Shown piece after piece: positions 26,816-36,212 of a DNA stretch of 64,000 nt. Location of the stretch: the NCBI GenBank assembly GCA_028288025.1, contig JAQBOM010000008.1:62001-126000 (forward strand), given 5' to 3'. The notes beneath the pieces are model-generated. The model did no database searches, was not told the origin of the DNA, and saw only the letters and a program-made list of their open reading frames with translations. A program made the translations under genes and the position numbers. Origin of the DNA: Mucilaginibacter sp. Lineage in GTDB: Bacteria; Bacteroidota; Bacteroidia; Sphingobacteriales; Sphingobacteriaceae. Within the stretch, counting starts at the first letter, position 1. The number at the start of each line of letters is the position of its first letter.

Positions 26816-29125
26816 TTACGCTTCAACCAATAATTCGTCATTGGCTTTTACCAATTGCTGCTTGCCATATACCAAAACAGTTGTTTCGCTGCCAGATAGA
26901 TTTTTTATCTGCACGCCATCCCGCCCTACCTTAATATTCAGCAGTGCGCCGCGGAAACCGATGTGGAACGAGAACGATTGCCATTTTTCGGGCAGGAAAG
27001 GCTGGAAGGAAAGCTTGCCATCGCGTACGCGCATGCCGCCAAAACCTTCAACCACCGCCATCCATGTGCCGGCCATCGAGGTGATATGGCAACCATCTTC
27101 TGTATCATTATTGTAATCGTCGAGATCAAGTCGTGCCGTACGCAGGTAAAACTCATAAGCACGCGCCTCGTCACCCAGCTTAGCCGCTAAAATGGAGTGC
27201 ACGCAGGGCGATAGGGAAGATTCGTGTACGGTACGCGGCTCGTAAAAATCAAAGTTTCGGCGTATGGTGTCCAAATCGTACTGGTCTTCAAAAAAGTAAA
27301 TGCCCTGCAGTACATCGGCCTGTTTGATATAACATGAGCGCAATATCCTGTCCCAACTCCATTTCTGGTTAATGGGGCGTTCGGATGCCGGCAGATCTTT
27401 AACGAGGATTTGTTCTTTATCCAGGTAGCCGTCCTGCTGCAAAAATACCTGCAGCTTTTCGTCATAAGGGAGGTACATCTTCTCAATAATGTCCCTGTAC
27501 CTGGCGGTTTCCGCAGCTTCATTGAAACCGATCTTATTTACAAGCGAATTGTATTTTTCCGGATTAGCTGCCTTAACCTGTTCGGCAACATCCATAGCGT
27601 ACTGCATGCACCAGGTAGCTAACTTACTGGTATACCAGTTATTGTTTATGTTGTTTTCGTACTCATTTGGCCCCGTTACGCCCAGCATTACGTATTGCTG
27701 TTTATCATCCGACCAGTTAACACGCTGCGACCAGAAACGGGCTATGGCAATCAATACCTCTAAACCGTAATCCGCCAGGTAGGCCTCATCCGCTGTATAG
27801 CGCACGTAATTGAATATGGCATAAGCTATTGCGCCGTTGCGGTGTATCTCTTCAAAGGTTATTTCCCATTCGTTGTGACATTCAGCGCCGTCCATCGTCA
27901 CCATAGGGTAAAGAGCGGCGCCGTTTTTAAAGCCCAGCAGCTTTGCATTGTCAATCGCTTTGCCGAGTTGCTTATAGCGGTATAGCAGGAGATTGCGCGT
28001 TACTTTTTGATCGGCTGTTGACAGGTAAAAAGGCACGCAATAAGCTTCGGTATCCCAATAGGTTGAACCGCCGTATTTTTCGCCGGTAAAGCCTTTGGGG
28101 CCTATGTTCAAACGGTCATCCTCGCCGGTATAGGTTTGGTTGAGCTGGAAAATATTAAACCTGATGGCCTGCTGCGCAGAAGCGTCACCTTCGATGATAA
28201 TATCGTTATGTTTCCATTTTTCGGCCCACGCTGCTGCCTGTTCGGCCAGCATTTCGTCGAACCCTTTACCGCTAATGCGGGATAGTGTGTTTTTTAAATT
28301 GCTTGCCAGTTCGGCGGGGCTATAGTTTTGCGATGAAAGGTTAGCGGCATATTTTAATATGGTTGTGCGTTGTCCCTTTGAAGCCTGTAAGTTGATTTTT
28401 GCGGCTATATATTTTTCCTTCTCAACCGGTTCAGTTTTCAGATCGACTTGCCGTCCGTCCTGTATTATCCTGAACTCCATGCCGGTTGCCACCTCGAAAC
28501 TGGTTTTTTTGGTGCGCATTTGCAGGTAACCGCCGGTTTCCCAGGTTTCCTTTTTTACTTCGTCCCAAAATTTTTCGTCGTAGTTTGAATCCTTGTTAAC
28601 TACGTCACCGTCGATAAAGGGTGTAATAGTTAATGTGCCGCTAAAGTTTAAAGGAGTAATTGTGTATTTAATCGCACCGGATTCATCGTCGGCCATACTG
28701 CAAAAACGGATTGCTTCGACTTCAATTTCCTTCCCTGCGCCTATTTTAGCCCTAAAATTCCGTTTCAGGTAGCCTTCCTTCATATTCAGCTCACGCCTGA
28801 AACTGAACACTTCACATTTTGCGAGATCGAGCTGTTTGCCGTCAATGCTTATGTCTATACCTATCCAGTTTGCCGCATTCAATACCTTGGCAAAATATTC
28901 AGGGTAGCCGTTCTTCCACCAGCCAACACGTGTTTTGTCGGGATAATAAACGCCGGCAATATAATTCCCCTGCAATGTATCGCCACTGTATGCTTCCTCG
29001 AAATTTGCCCGCTGGCCCATCCGGCCATTACCCAGGCTGAATATACTTTCGGATATTTTATTGTGACGGGGATCAAAGCCCTGTTCTATTATTTTCCACT
29101 CATCAACTTCGATGTAGTCCTTCAT
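26816..29125 (-). CDS. GH65 glycoside phosphorylase, probable maltose phosphorylase
   Basis: 769 residues, typical of GH65, with no signal peptide. It would split maltose with phosphate into glucose and beta-glucose 1-phosphate. The N-terminal beta-sandwich has SLGNGRMGQRANFEE. The (alpha/alpha)6 barrel has YWDTEAYCVPFYL and the catalytic Glu in GAECHNEWEITFEEIHRNGA, plus GPNEYENNINNNWYT and the phosphate-site region HESSLSPCVHSILA. The gene immediately upstream in the same direction is beta-phosphoglucomutase, the enzyme that uses its product, so the assignment to an alpha-glucobiose phosphorylase is strong. Kojibiose or trehalose specificity cannot be excluded. Confidence 0.9.
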   Translation of the reverse strand: MKDYIEVDEWKIIEQGFDPRHNKISESIFSLGNGRMGQRANFEEAYSGDTLQGNYIAGVYYPDKTRVGWWKNGYPEYFAKVLNAANWIGIDISIDGKQLDLAKCEVFSFRRELNMKEGYLKRNFRAKIGAGKEIEVEAIRFCSMADDESGAIKYTITPLNFSGTLTITPFIDGDVVNKDSNYDEKFWDEVKKETWETGGYLQMRTKKTSFEVATGMEFRIIQDGRQVDLKTEPVEKEKYIAAKINLQASKGQRTTILKYAANLSSQNYSPAELASNLKNTLSRISGKGFDEMLAEQAAAWAEKWKHNDIIIEGDASAQQAIRFNIFQLNQTYTGEDDRLNIGPKGFTGEKYGGSTYWDTEAYCVPFYLSTADQKVTRNLLLYRYKQLGKAIDNAKLLGFKNGAALYPMVTMDGAECHNEWEITFEEIHRNGAIAYAIFNYVRYTADEAYLADYGLEVLIAIARFWSQRVNWSDDKQQYVMLGVTGPNEYENNINNNWYTSKLATWCMQYAMDVAEQVKAANPEKYNSLVNKIGFNEAAETARYRDIIEKMYLPYDEKLQVFLQQDGYLDKEQILVKDLPASERPINQKWSWDRILRSCYIKQADVLQGIYFFEDQYDLDTIRRNFDFYEPRTVHESSLSPCVHSILAAKLGDEARAYEFYLRTARLDLDDYNNDTEDGCHITSMAGTWMAVVEGFGGMRVRDGKLSFQPFLPEKWQSFSFHIGFRGALLNIKVGRDGVQIKNLSGSETTVLVYGKQQLVKANDELLVEA

Positions 29126-29138
29126 TCTTTATACTATT

Positions 29139-29237
29139 TGTCATTGCGAGCGATAGCGAAGCAATCTCGTCGCAAGTTTACACTTTCCACACTTGCATTT
29201 CTACGCGTTTGCTTCGTCGTTCCTCCTCGCAATGACA
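29139..29237. repeat. MITE-like inverted-repeat element
   Basis: TGTCATTGCGAGCGATAGCG at the left and CTCCTCGCAATGACA at the right form an imperfect terminal inverted repeat between the pgmB and GH65 genes. It belongs to the same family as 26656-26743. Confidence 0.75.
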
Positions 29238-29249
29238 TGTTTTTTATAT

Positions 29250-29900
29250 TTATAATTTGTTCAATCTTTCCAAGCTCATTTCATTCAACCCGCTCACAAC
29301 CAAATCGGCCTCCTTAAGCACTTTTGGTGAGCCGATTCCCACCACTTTCATCCCGCCATTTATTGCGGCTTCAACACCTGCTATGGCGTCCTCGAAAACC
29401 ACGCATTCCGACGGCGAAACATGCAATGCCTCGGCCCCTTTTAAAAATACTTCGGGATCGGGCTTGGCGTTTGTTACCTTGTTGCCATCAATTATCGCGT
29501 CGAATAGGTTTGTTAAATTAATGTGGTCTAATATAGTCATTGAGTTTTTACTTGCCGAACCTAATGCGGTTTTTATTCCCGCTGCCCTGCAAGCTTCCAA
29601 AAACTCCTTCGCCCCCGGCAGGATCTCGGCCGGCGTCATGTGGTTGATCATCTCGACATACCAATCATTTTTGCGCGTGGCCAGTTCCTCTTTTTCGGCT
29701 TCGGTTTTTGTGACTCCGCCCCATTCCAAGATCAATTCGAGCGACCGCACCCGGCTAACGCCCTTTAGCTTTTCGTTGTTTTCTTCTGTAAAATCAAACC
29801 CCAATTCGTTGGCTAAACGTTTCCATGCCTTGTAGTGATAAACCGCCGTGTCAACAATTACGCCATCCAAATCAAAAATACAAGCGTTATATTTAGTCAT
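29250..29900 (-). CDS. pgmB: Beta-phosphoglucomutase (HAD superfamily)
   Basis: 216 residues. It converts beta-glucose 1-phosphate to glucose 6-phosphate through beta-glucose 1,6-bisphosphate. The nucleophile/general acid pair is in ACIFDLDGVIVDTAVYHY (Asp9 and Asp11). The cap-domain segment KLKGVSRVRSLELIL is the specific beta-PGM motif. Core motifs GSASKNS and ECVVFEDAIAGVEAAINGGM are intact. It lies directly upstream of the GH65 gene on the same strand, completing maltose phosphorolysis. Confidence 0.93.
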   Translation of the reverse strand: MTKYNACIFDLDGVIVDTAVYHYKAWKRLANELGFDFTEENNEKLKGVSRVRSLELILEWGGVTKTEAEKEELATRKNDWYVEMINHMTPAEILPGAKEFLEACRAAGIKTALGSASKNSMTILDHINLTNLFDAIIDGNKVTNAKPDPEVFLKGAEALHVSPSECVVFEDAIAGVEAAINGGMKVVGIGSPKVLKEADLVVSGLNEMSLERLNKL

Positions 29901-29948
29901 GCTGAAAATAGTGATTAGAGATGAGTTAATTAGAGATCAATATATTAT

Positions 29949-31799
29949 TTAATTAACCAATTCTAAAACTAAAGTTGATTTAGCAGGGATGGTTAGTTTC
30001 GACAGATCAACAGTCTCATCAGTAATTACATTTTTTGCTTTTTTCGCGGTTTTTATTTGTTCAAAATATCGCGCTGTAGCTGTAGTTTGCTCCTTATCGC
30101 GGCTGTTATAAGCAATCATAACCGTTTTTTTATTATCGTACCTGAAATACACATATATGCCCTGTTCGGGTATATATTGCATCATTTTGCCGGTTTGCAA
30201 AGCCGTTGTGTTTTTGCGGTAGTTAGCCAGCTTACGTATATAGTTGAAGGCATCATTTTCCGGTTCGGTGCGGCCAGCGGCTGTAAATTTGTTGATTTTA
30301 TCACCATCCCATCCCCCGGGGAAATCCTGGCGTATCAGGCCGTCGGGATTTGAATATCCTTTCATTAATATTTCGTCGCCGTAGTACATCTGTGGCACGC
30401 CACGCAGCGTCATCAGCATGGCCATTGCCGATTTATATTTATTGATATCTTCACCTACGATCGATAAAACCCGGCTCATATCATGATTATCTAAAAACAC
30501 CACGTTGCGGGTTGGATCCTGGTATAAAAAATCCTGCGCCATTACAGCATACAGGCGGTTTACACCGTCCGTCCAGCCTTCTTTGCCGTTTAAAGCTTCG
30601 TAAATAGCGTCTTTAACCACGCCGTCTGTAACACCCGGTAAGTGTGTGTCAAACCCCTGGCTTACGGTATTTCCCTGTGTAAAGTAGGCCTGGTCGGCAG
30701 CCGACCATACCAGCGTTTCGCCGAATATAGAGAACCGCGGGAACTCAGCTTTTACATCCTGAGCCCATTTGGCCATGTATTGCGGGTCGTTATACGGGTA
30801 GGTATCTAAGCGGAAGCCATCAACACCTGCATATTCAACCCACCAGATATGGTTTTGGGTTAGGAAATTTTGCACGTAGGGGTTGTTTTCATTCATATCG
30901 GCCATACGGTTGTCAAACCAGCCGTCGAGCATGAGTTTTCGGTCCATTGCTGAGGCATGCGGGTCCATTACCGCCATATCGCGGAAGTTTGATTTGGTGT
31001 ATTTTGGCCATTGGTGCACCCAGCTTTTCATAGGCATATCTAAAATGGTATAGCCTTCTGTTCCGGCGTGGTTGTGTACCAAATCTTTCACCACTTTCAT
31101 TCCCATGGCATGGCATTTTTCAACAAACTGCTTGTATAGCTCATTTGTACCAAAACGTTTGTCGACATGATAATAGTCGGTAACCGCATAACCGTGGTAG
31201 GAGGCATGCGGCTCATCGTTTTCAATTTCGGGTGTAAGCCAGATAGCGGTTACGCCGAGGTCCTTTAAATAATCCAGGTGGTTCATGATGCCCCGGATGT
31301 CGCCACCATGACGGCCAAACATTAACTCGCGGTGGACGCCGGTTTCGCGCATATCCGAAAACGAGTCGTTTGACGGGTCGCCGTTTGCGAAACGATCGGG
31401 CATGATGAGGTAGATCAGATCCTTGTTGGTTACACCCTGCGCGCGGCCCGCCGAACGGTCGCGTTGTTTAAGCGCATAACTATACAATAATGCCTTTTCG
31501 CCGGTTTTGTTAAATTTTATCGGGAACGTTCCCGGTCTCGCCTCCGCTGAAATGCGCAGATCGAGGAATAAATAGTTCGGATTTTCAACTTTATGAACAG
31601 CAACCAGCTTTACGCCCGGGTAGTTTAGTTCAACTGTCCGCGACGCAATATGGTCGCCGTGTACGATAAGCTGCAGGTTGGGATTGTGCATGCCCACCCA
31701 CCAAAACATGGGTTCAACGCGCTCAAGCGCAGGGATTTGCGCTTTCAGGCCCAAAGCCATAGCCAGGCAACAGGCAGTAAAAATTAATGATTTTCTCAT
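29949..31799 (-). CDS. GH13 neopullulanase/cyclomaltodextrinase, SusA-like, exported
   Basis: About 616 residues from the ATG at 31799, which starts a signal peptide (MRKSLIFTACCLAMALGLKA). The upstream ATG at 31853 would bury it. An N-terminal Ig-like domain (PMFWWVGMHNPNLQLIVHGD) precedes the barrel, as in Bacteroides SusA. Catalytic motifs: VVKDLVHNHAG, DGFRLDTYPY (nucleophile), FSIFGETLVW (acid/base) and FLDNHDMSRVLS. It should cut maltodextrins and pullulan in the periplasm to maltose-size products for import. It is the first gene of the minus-strand maltodextrin set. No SusC, SusD or SusR homologue is in the window. Confidence 0.9.
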   Translation of the reverse strand: MRKSLIFTACCLAMALGLKAQIPALERVEPMFWWVGMHNPNLQLIVHGDHIASRTVELNYPGVKLVAVHKVENPNYLFLDLRISAEARPGTFPIKFNKTGEKALLYSYALKQRDRSAGRAQGVTNKDLIYLIMPDRFANGDPSNDSFSDMRETGVHRELMFGRHGGDIRGIMNHLDYLKDLGVTAIWLTPEIENDEPHASYHGYAVTDYYHVDKRFGTNELYKQFVEKCHAMGMKVVKDLVHNHAGTEGYTILDMPMKSWVHQWPKYTKSNFRDMAVMDPHASAMDRKLMLDGWFDNRMADMNENNPYVQNFLTQNHIWWVEYAGVDGFRLDTYPYNDPQYMAKWAQDVKAEFPRFSIFGETLVWSAADQAYFTQGNTVSQGFDTHLPGVTDGVVKDAIYEALNGKEGWTDGVNRLYAVMAQDFLYQDPTRNVVFLDNHDMSRVLSIVGEDINKYKSAMAMLMTLRGVPQMYYGDEILMKGYSNPDGLIRQDFPGGWDGDKINKFTAAGRTEPENDAFNYIRKLANYRKNTTALQTGKMMQYIPEQGIYVYFRYDNKKTVMIAYNSRDKEQTTATARYFEQIKTAKKAKNVITDETVDLSKLTIPAKSTLVLELVN

Positions 31800-31955
31800 A
31801 TCGGGGTTATCAGGAAAAATAATTGGATGACCGAAAAATACGCTCTCGGCCACAGGCCAAATTTATAATAAATATGGATGACTGGATGAAAAAATTAAAA
31901 GATTAGTTTAAGATATGCGTAAGGTAAAGCATATTAAAAATACTGATCACGTTAA

Positions 31956-32546
31956 TTATTCAAAGGTTTTTAAATATACTTCTAATGGTTCGAGCTCCAT
32001 TTTTTTTCTCAACTGATTGACCATTTTCGGATATTTTAAAGGAAGCGGGGTTGGTTTATGCGTCCTCGGATCAATATGTATCTGGGTGCCATAAATTTGT
32101 TTCCGGTGGCTGCCAACTAAAACCCTGTCGACCAGGTAAGCGTACTTATCTTTGCTTGCATTATTTTTAGCTATCTCTTTTTTCATCAATGCCAAAACCT
32201 GCTCCTGGAAAGGAACGTCGTCATCGCAATGCTGTATAATGGCCCAAAATTTATCACTTGCATCGCCCGCCAGATCATATCCCGGATAACCATATTTGCT
32301 GATAATGCCTTTGGATTTTATTTCGTTCAGACTATCGGCAATTTCCCAGTTTTTTTGAATTGCTTCTGCAGTGTAATCGGATTTTTCTTTTTTATTGATC
32401 TTTGTATATTCTTTCCGCCAAAATTGATCCTCTTTAAACATGCTGTTAATCTTTTTTATTAAAGCGGAATCCCGTTTTAGGGGTTGAGCGGATAGCCCTA
32501 TGCTTAAACATCCCCAAAAGAGCGTAATTATAGTAATGCACTTCAT
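31956..32546 (-). CDS. Exported DUF6624-like protein
   Basis: 196 residues with a signal peptide (MKCITIITLFWGCLSIGLSA, then QP). The body contains KYGYPGYDLAGDASDKFWAI, IQHCDDDVPFQEQVLALMKK, YLVDRVLVGSHRKQIYGTQI and a C-terminal VNQLRKKMELEPLEVYL, a pattern I associate with DUF6624 proteins of Bacteroidota. Function unknown. It is a single gene. Just upstream of the start on the minus strand, a TATACTTTAG segment with a TTTG about 20 bases before it could be its promoter. Confidence 0.65.
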   Translation of the reverse strand: MKCITIITLFWGCLSIGLSAQPLKRDSALIKKINSMFKEDQFWRKEYTKINKKEKSDYTAEAIQKNWEIADSLNEIKSKGIISKYGYPGYDLAGDASDKFWAIIQHCDDDVPFQEQVLALMKKEIAKNNASKDKYAYLVDRVLVGSHRKQIYGTQIHIDPRTHKPTPLPLKYPKMVNQLRKKMELEPLEVYLKTFE

Positions 32547-32655
32547 GATAACTAAAGTATAATTTTAGTTTCAATTTTAGGCAGCAAATCGAAGTTATAG
32601 CTGGAAGGAAATAAAATATAGTAACTTAAAATTGTTTCAAGACTGCTACGTCCTT

Positions 32656-34143
32656 TCATTTTTTACCTGACAGAAAGTTATATTTTAAGTTTACGCCGCC
32701 GGTGCCGAAATGGAGTTGCTGCGAACCTACACCAGCAAGCGGGATTTTTAAGAATGGTTCAATAATTACCCTGTTCCTGCCGATCTGGCGCCCGACGCCA
32801 AAGGCCACGTTAACCACTTTTGCCACATAAAAATTATTAAAACGATTATGAGCGGTCGTGCCCAGCGTTTGCTGTACCGAAGGCGAAAAGAGCGAAGGAT
32901 AATTGTATTTATATACATAGTTCTCGTCGATAAATATACCCGAACTTAATCCGGCCGAAACATATGCGTCAGACTTTTTGGGGCTGAACTGATATTTCAA
33001 ATTCACGGGAATATCCAGCGCGATCAGGTTAGCATTGTAGTTTTGAAATTTTGGTGTAGAAACGGGCGCAAAATAAGCACTGGCGATACTTGCCGTTTGA
33101 GGCGCTGATGCCGCCACCAGGTGGTTTTGCTGGATGGCCGGCGGCGGTGTGCCGGCAAAATTCAGTGAATTTTGAGAGACATTTAGACCCGTAACCAGCG
33201 ACAGCTTCCGGGTAAGCGGAATATCCGAGGTAAAACCGAAACCCATATTCATCTGGCTGCTGCTTCCTTTTGCATAGTTAACGTAAGTGCCGGCAGATAT
33301 AGCCAACCGGATTCTCCGCGGGTCGGTGTCTTCAACCTTCCGGGCCTTTGCTTGTTTAACGGCAGCAAGTGTTGAATTTGCAGAGCTGATCACCGGTTTG
33401 TTACCCGCGCTGTCGGTATTACCGGCCATTTTTTGGCTGTTTGCAGCTAATAGCTGTGTTGCATTAACCTTATTTGCAACGCTATCAGTTATTTTTCCGG
33501 GCAGTACCGAATTTTTTGCTGACGCGATAATATTTGCCGGATTGCCTTTCAATGCAGGGTTTTGATTGCCTGTTCCAGTTTGCAGCCGGTTTTGAGGAGC
33601 AACAGATGTGTTTAAAGCAATTGAATTTGTCACAGCTGTTTTACCGGATGAAGACCGGGTTACGTATTGACGGCCCTGAACTGTAAAGTCACCTGATTTA
33701 GCCAAATCACGTCCTTTTATATTGCTGCCGGGAAAATTGCTTTCGTTATGCCCCTTTGCGACGGCCGGGGACCGGGCAAGGCTATTTCTTTCTGCAATGG
33801 TTGTATTCGATAATTTAGTTTCTTCCTTACTGCCGGCATTTGTGGTACCATTTGATGTTGGCTTATTTTTAACCAAATTTTCCACCGGTGCAGCCTTTGT
33901 TTTTGTATGCGCCATTGTGGTTGGCTTAACCCGGCCGTCATAAATTAAAAATCCAATGCCCATGCATAATAATACAAGCGCCGCTGCGGCACCGCGCCAT
34001 ATCCAGGCTACCGGGCGGCGTGACTTCTTTTCAGGAAATTTCTTCCTGAGCTCCAGCCAGCCTTCATCAGCAGAAGGGTCTTCGAAATTATCGAATACTT
34101 CCCTGACGCGGTTTATCAAATCTTTATCGAACTGCTCGTCCAT
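32656..34143 (-). CDS. Single-helix membrane protein with C-terminal outer-membrane-barrel-like domain, coupled to ECF sigma gene
   Basis: About 495 residues from the ATG at 34143 (a TTG at 34158 is less likely). The N-terminus (about 40 charged residues, then AWIWRGAAAALVLLCMGIGF as a single helix) looks like an anti-sigma-factor layout. A long Ser/Thr/Asn/Ala-rich linker follows (about 75-285), and the last 210 residues resemble a PorT-like beta-barrel (IRLAISAGTYVNYAKG, LALDIPVNLKYQFSPKKSDA, VNLKYNFL). Its start overlaps the sigma gene's end by 20 bases, so the two are cotranslated. An anti-sigma role for the N-terminal tail is inference. Confidence 0.6.
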   Translation of the reverse strand: MDEQFDKDLINRVREVFDNFEDPSADEGWLELRKKFPEKKSRRPVAWIWRGAAAALVLLCMGIGFLIYDGRVKPTTMAHTKTKAAPVENLVKNKPTSNGTTNAGSKEETKLSNTTIAERNSLARSPAVAKGHNESNFPGSNIKGRDLAKSGDFTVQGRQYVTRSSSGKTAVTNSIALNTSVAPQNRLQTGTGNQNPALKGNPANIIASAKNSVLPGKITDSVANKVNATQLLAANSQKMAGNTDSAGNKPVISSANSTLAAVKQAKARKVEDTDPRRIRLAISAGTYVNYAKGSSSQMNMGFGFTSDIPLTRKLSLVTGLNVSQNSLNFAGTPPPAIQQNHLVAASAPQTASIASAYFAPVSTPKFQNYNANLIALDIPVNLKYQFSPKKSDAYVSAGLSSGIFIDENYVYKYNYPSLFSPSVQQTLGTTAHNRFNNFYVAKVVNVAFGVGRQIGRNRVIIEPFLKIPLAGVGSQQLHFGTGGVNLKYNFLSGKK

Positions 34144-34690
34144 GGTTTTGTGCTTCAAATTGTATTAGCGTCCTTAATTTTTCTTTTGCCCTGCTCAGGT
34201 ACACCCTTGATGAGTTTGCGGGTATAGTTAACAGCTGGCCAATTTCATCATGATTATAGCCATCTATCTCATATAAGTTAAAAATGGCTACCTGGATAGC
34301 GGGTAATTGCTTCATTAGATTCAGGATATCCTGTGCATTCAGGTTATCGCCGGTGCCCGCCGATCCGCTTAACGACATTACACTGTCCATTTCAACATGC
34401 AACTGAAATTTCAACTCTTTTCGACGCCGGTCGATAGCCGTATTTACCAGGATCGTCCTAAGCCAGGCTTTAAACGGCTTGTCGCTGTTAAATCTGCTTA
34501 TCGTATTAAAAACCTTTATAAAAGCATCATTTACCACTTCTAAAGCATCATCCCGGTTTATACTATAACGCAGGCTTATACTCATAGCATAGCTATAGAA
34601 CTGCTTATAGAGCAGTTCCTGGTATTTTAAGCTACCTGTTTTGCATTGGCTGATAATTTCGTCCTCAGCAATGCTCCGGATCTGATGCAT
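34124..34690 (-). CDS. ECF-family RNA polymerase sigma factor
   Basis: 188 residues with both ECF domains. Region 2: YEIKQ-like start replaced by YKQFYSYAMSISLRYSINR, then DDALEVVNDAFIKVFNTI and FKAWLRTILVNTAIDRRRKE. Region 4: LMKQLPAIQVAIFNLYEIDG, YNHDEIGQLLTI and SSRVYLSRAKEKLRTLI. This is the common Bacteroidota sigma-70 type found with membrane partners. Its coupling to the downstream membrane protein suggests control by that protein. The upstream gap to 34810 has no ORF and would hold its promoter, possibly autoregulated. Confidence 0.88.
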   Translation of the reverse strand: MHQIRSIAEDEIISQCKTGSLKYQELLYKQFYSYAMSISLRYSINRDDALEVVNDAFIKVFNTISRFNSDKPFKAWLRTILVNTAIDRRRKELKFQLHVEMDSVMSLSGSAGTGDNLNAQDILNLMKQLPAIQVAIFNLYEIDGYNHDEIGQLLTIPANSSRVYLSRAKEKLRTLIQFEAQNHGRAVR

Positions 34691-34810
34691 TAAATGTATT
34701 TATTCAGCCAAATTTTGTTACTCCTATAGGGGTGTAAGGATTGCAAATGTTATTTATATGTAAATGTCCGTATGGTTGCAGTTTTTGTAACGCTTACAGC
34801 CCGGTACGGC

Positions 34811-35260
34811 CTAATTCCGTTTCTTTAAATCAAATTGCAGGCTCAACGTGTCAAGGAAGCTATTGTTAGCCATTTGAAAAACCTTACCATCATAATAGTA
34901 CTGATAAGTGCCGGTTAAATGAACTCTGTCGGTAGTGCCGGTTGTTACCTGGTATGTTATGTCGTTAAACAGAATTAAATGTGACTGTGACTCAATAACA
35001 TAGCCGCCATGACCGGCCGCAATAGTATGCGACGTGTTGTCGGGCGTAAGGGTAAAGCCGGATGTGTTGTTTAAAACGAGCTCTACATTTGCCTTTAACG
35101 TATCACGTACCCCGTTTTTTGACGATGTATGTACGCGCCTGAATTGTCCCTCAAACGTCCCCGACGGGATAGCCGGCGCCGGCGCGGAGTTTTTGTTACT
35201 GACACAACCGCCCGCAAAAACTGCAATTAAAGCCAGGACGAAAAATAGTTTTAGTTTCAT
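34811..35260 (-). CDS. Putative lipoprotein of unknown function
   Basis: 149 residues. The signal peptide MKLKLFFVLALIAVFAGGC ends in a lipobox (AGGC) with Cys19. The mature part is beta-rich (GTFEGQFRRVHTS, VELVLNNTSGFTLTP, VHLTGTYQYYYDGKVFQMAN), suggesting a small beta-sandwich or barrel. Residues after Cys are Val-Ser, so outer-membrane retention is plausible. No family was recognised. Its upstream neighbour is mazG on the same strand. Confidence 0.65.
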   Translation of the reverse strand: MKLKLFFVLALIAVFAGGCVSNKNSAPAPAIPSGTFEGQFRRVHTSSKNGVRDTLKANVELVLNNTSGFTLTPDNTSHTIAAGHGGYVIESQSHLILFNDITYQVTTGTTDRVHLTGTYQYYYDGKVFQMANNSFLDTLSLQFDLKKRN

Positions 35261-35317
35261 ATGATACTCTTACTACGTAAGTTAAATGTCAAACGCTACA
35301 CGGCAGATTAATTTTTT

Positions 35318-36136
35318 TTAAATTTTTTTAGCTTCCTCCCAAAATATATCCATTTCGGCCAGGCTCATATCGTGCAATTGCCTGCCTGTTTCAGCGGCTT
35401 TGCCTTCAAGATACTGGAAACGTTTGATAAATTTACGATTTGTTTTCTCCAAAGCATCTTCGGGATTAATATTTATAAAGCGCGCGTAGTTAATTAATGA
35501 AAACAGCAGGTCGCCAAATTCACCTTCAGCCTTTTCGTGATCAATGGCGCTTTCATCTTCGGCGTTAAATTCATTTCTAAATTCCTGCATCTCTTCTTCG
35601 ACCTTTTCCCAAACCTGGCTTTTCTCTTCCCAGTCGAAGCCCACGCCGCGTGCCTTTTCCTGTATCCGCGAGGCTTTTACCAATGCGGGCAACGATGCGG
35701 GTACGCCACCCAAAACCGACCTGTTACCCTCTTTCAGCTTGATCTTTTCCCAGTTGCGTTTTACGTCATCTTCATTATTTACATCCACATCGCCATAAAT
35801 ATGGGGGTGCCTGTTGATGAGTTTTTCGCATACGCTGTTTAATACATCAGTAATCGTAAAATCATTGGTCTCCGATGCTATCCGTGCGTAAAATACCAGG
35901 TGGAGCATGATGTCCCCCAACTCTTTTTTTATTTCGGGCATATCGGCGCTTAAAATGGCATCCGACAGTTCGTAAGTTTCCTCAATGGTTAAATGGCGCA
36001 GGCTTTCGAGGGTTTGCTTTTTATCCCAGGGGCAGTTGAGGCGCAGGTCGTCCATGATTTTGACAAGCCTGTCGAACGCGGTGGCTGGGGTGGAAGCGGC
36101 AGATGGGGGTGTTAATGGCATATTTATATTTTTCAC
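35318..36136 (-). CDS. mazG: Nucleoside triphosphate pyrophosphohydrolase
   Basis: 272 residues with the two tandem MazG domains of the housekeeping enzyme. The first has RLVKIMDDLRLNCPWDKKQT, LESLRHLTIEETYELSDAIL and KKELGDIMLHLVFYARIA (the metal-binding EExxE and ExxD pattern). The second has SRIQEKARGVGFDW and GEFGDLLFSLINYARF. It hydrolyses (d)NTPs to (d)NMP and pyrophosphate, cleaning the nucleotide pool and lowering (p)ppGpp stress signalling in other bacteria. It is a stand-alone gene near mnmD. Confidence 0.94.
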   Translation of the reverse strand: MKNINMPLTPPSAASTPATAFDRLVKIMDDLRLNCPWDKKQTLESLRHLTIEETYELSDAILSADMPEIKKELGDIMLHLVFYARIASETNDFTITDVLNSVCEKLINRHPHIYGDVDVNNEDDVKRNWEKIKLKEGNRSVLGGVPASLPALVKASRIQEKARGVGFDWEEKSQVWEKVEEEMQEFRNEFNAEDESAIDHEKAEGEFGDLLFSLINYARFININPEDALEKTNRKFIKRFQYLEGKAAETGRQLHDMSLAEMDIFWEEAKKI

Positions 36137-36212
36137 TAATTATGCGAATTTATTCGAATTATGAATTAGTAGTTGTAAAAGTAGGGTTTTGAGTCCGAAG
36201 TCGGGAAATCCA

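Noticed and set aside
15293..31799. A complete polysaccharide utilisation locus
   Set aside because: No SusC/SusD-like pair and no hybrid two-component or SusR regulator is present in the segment.
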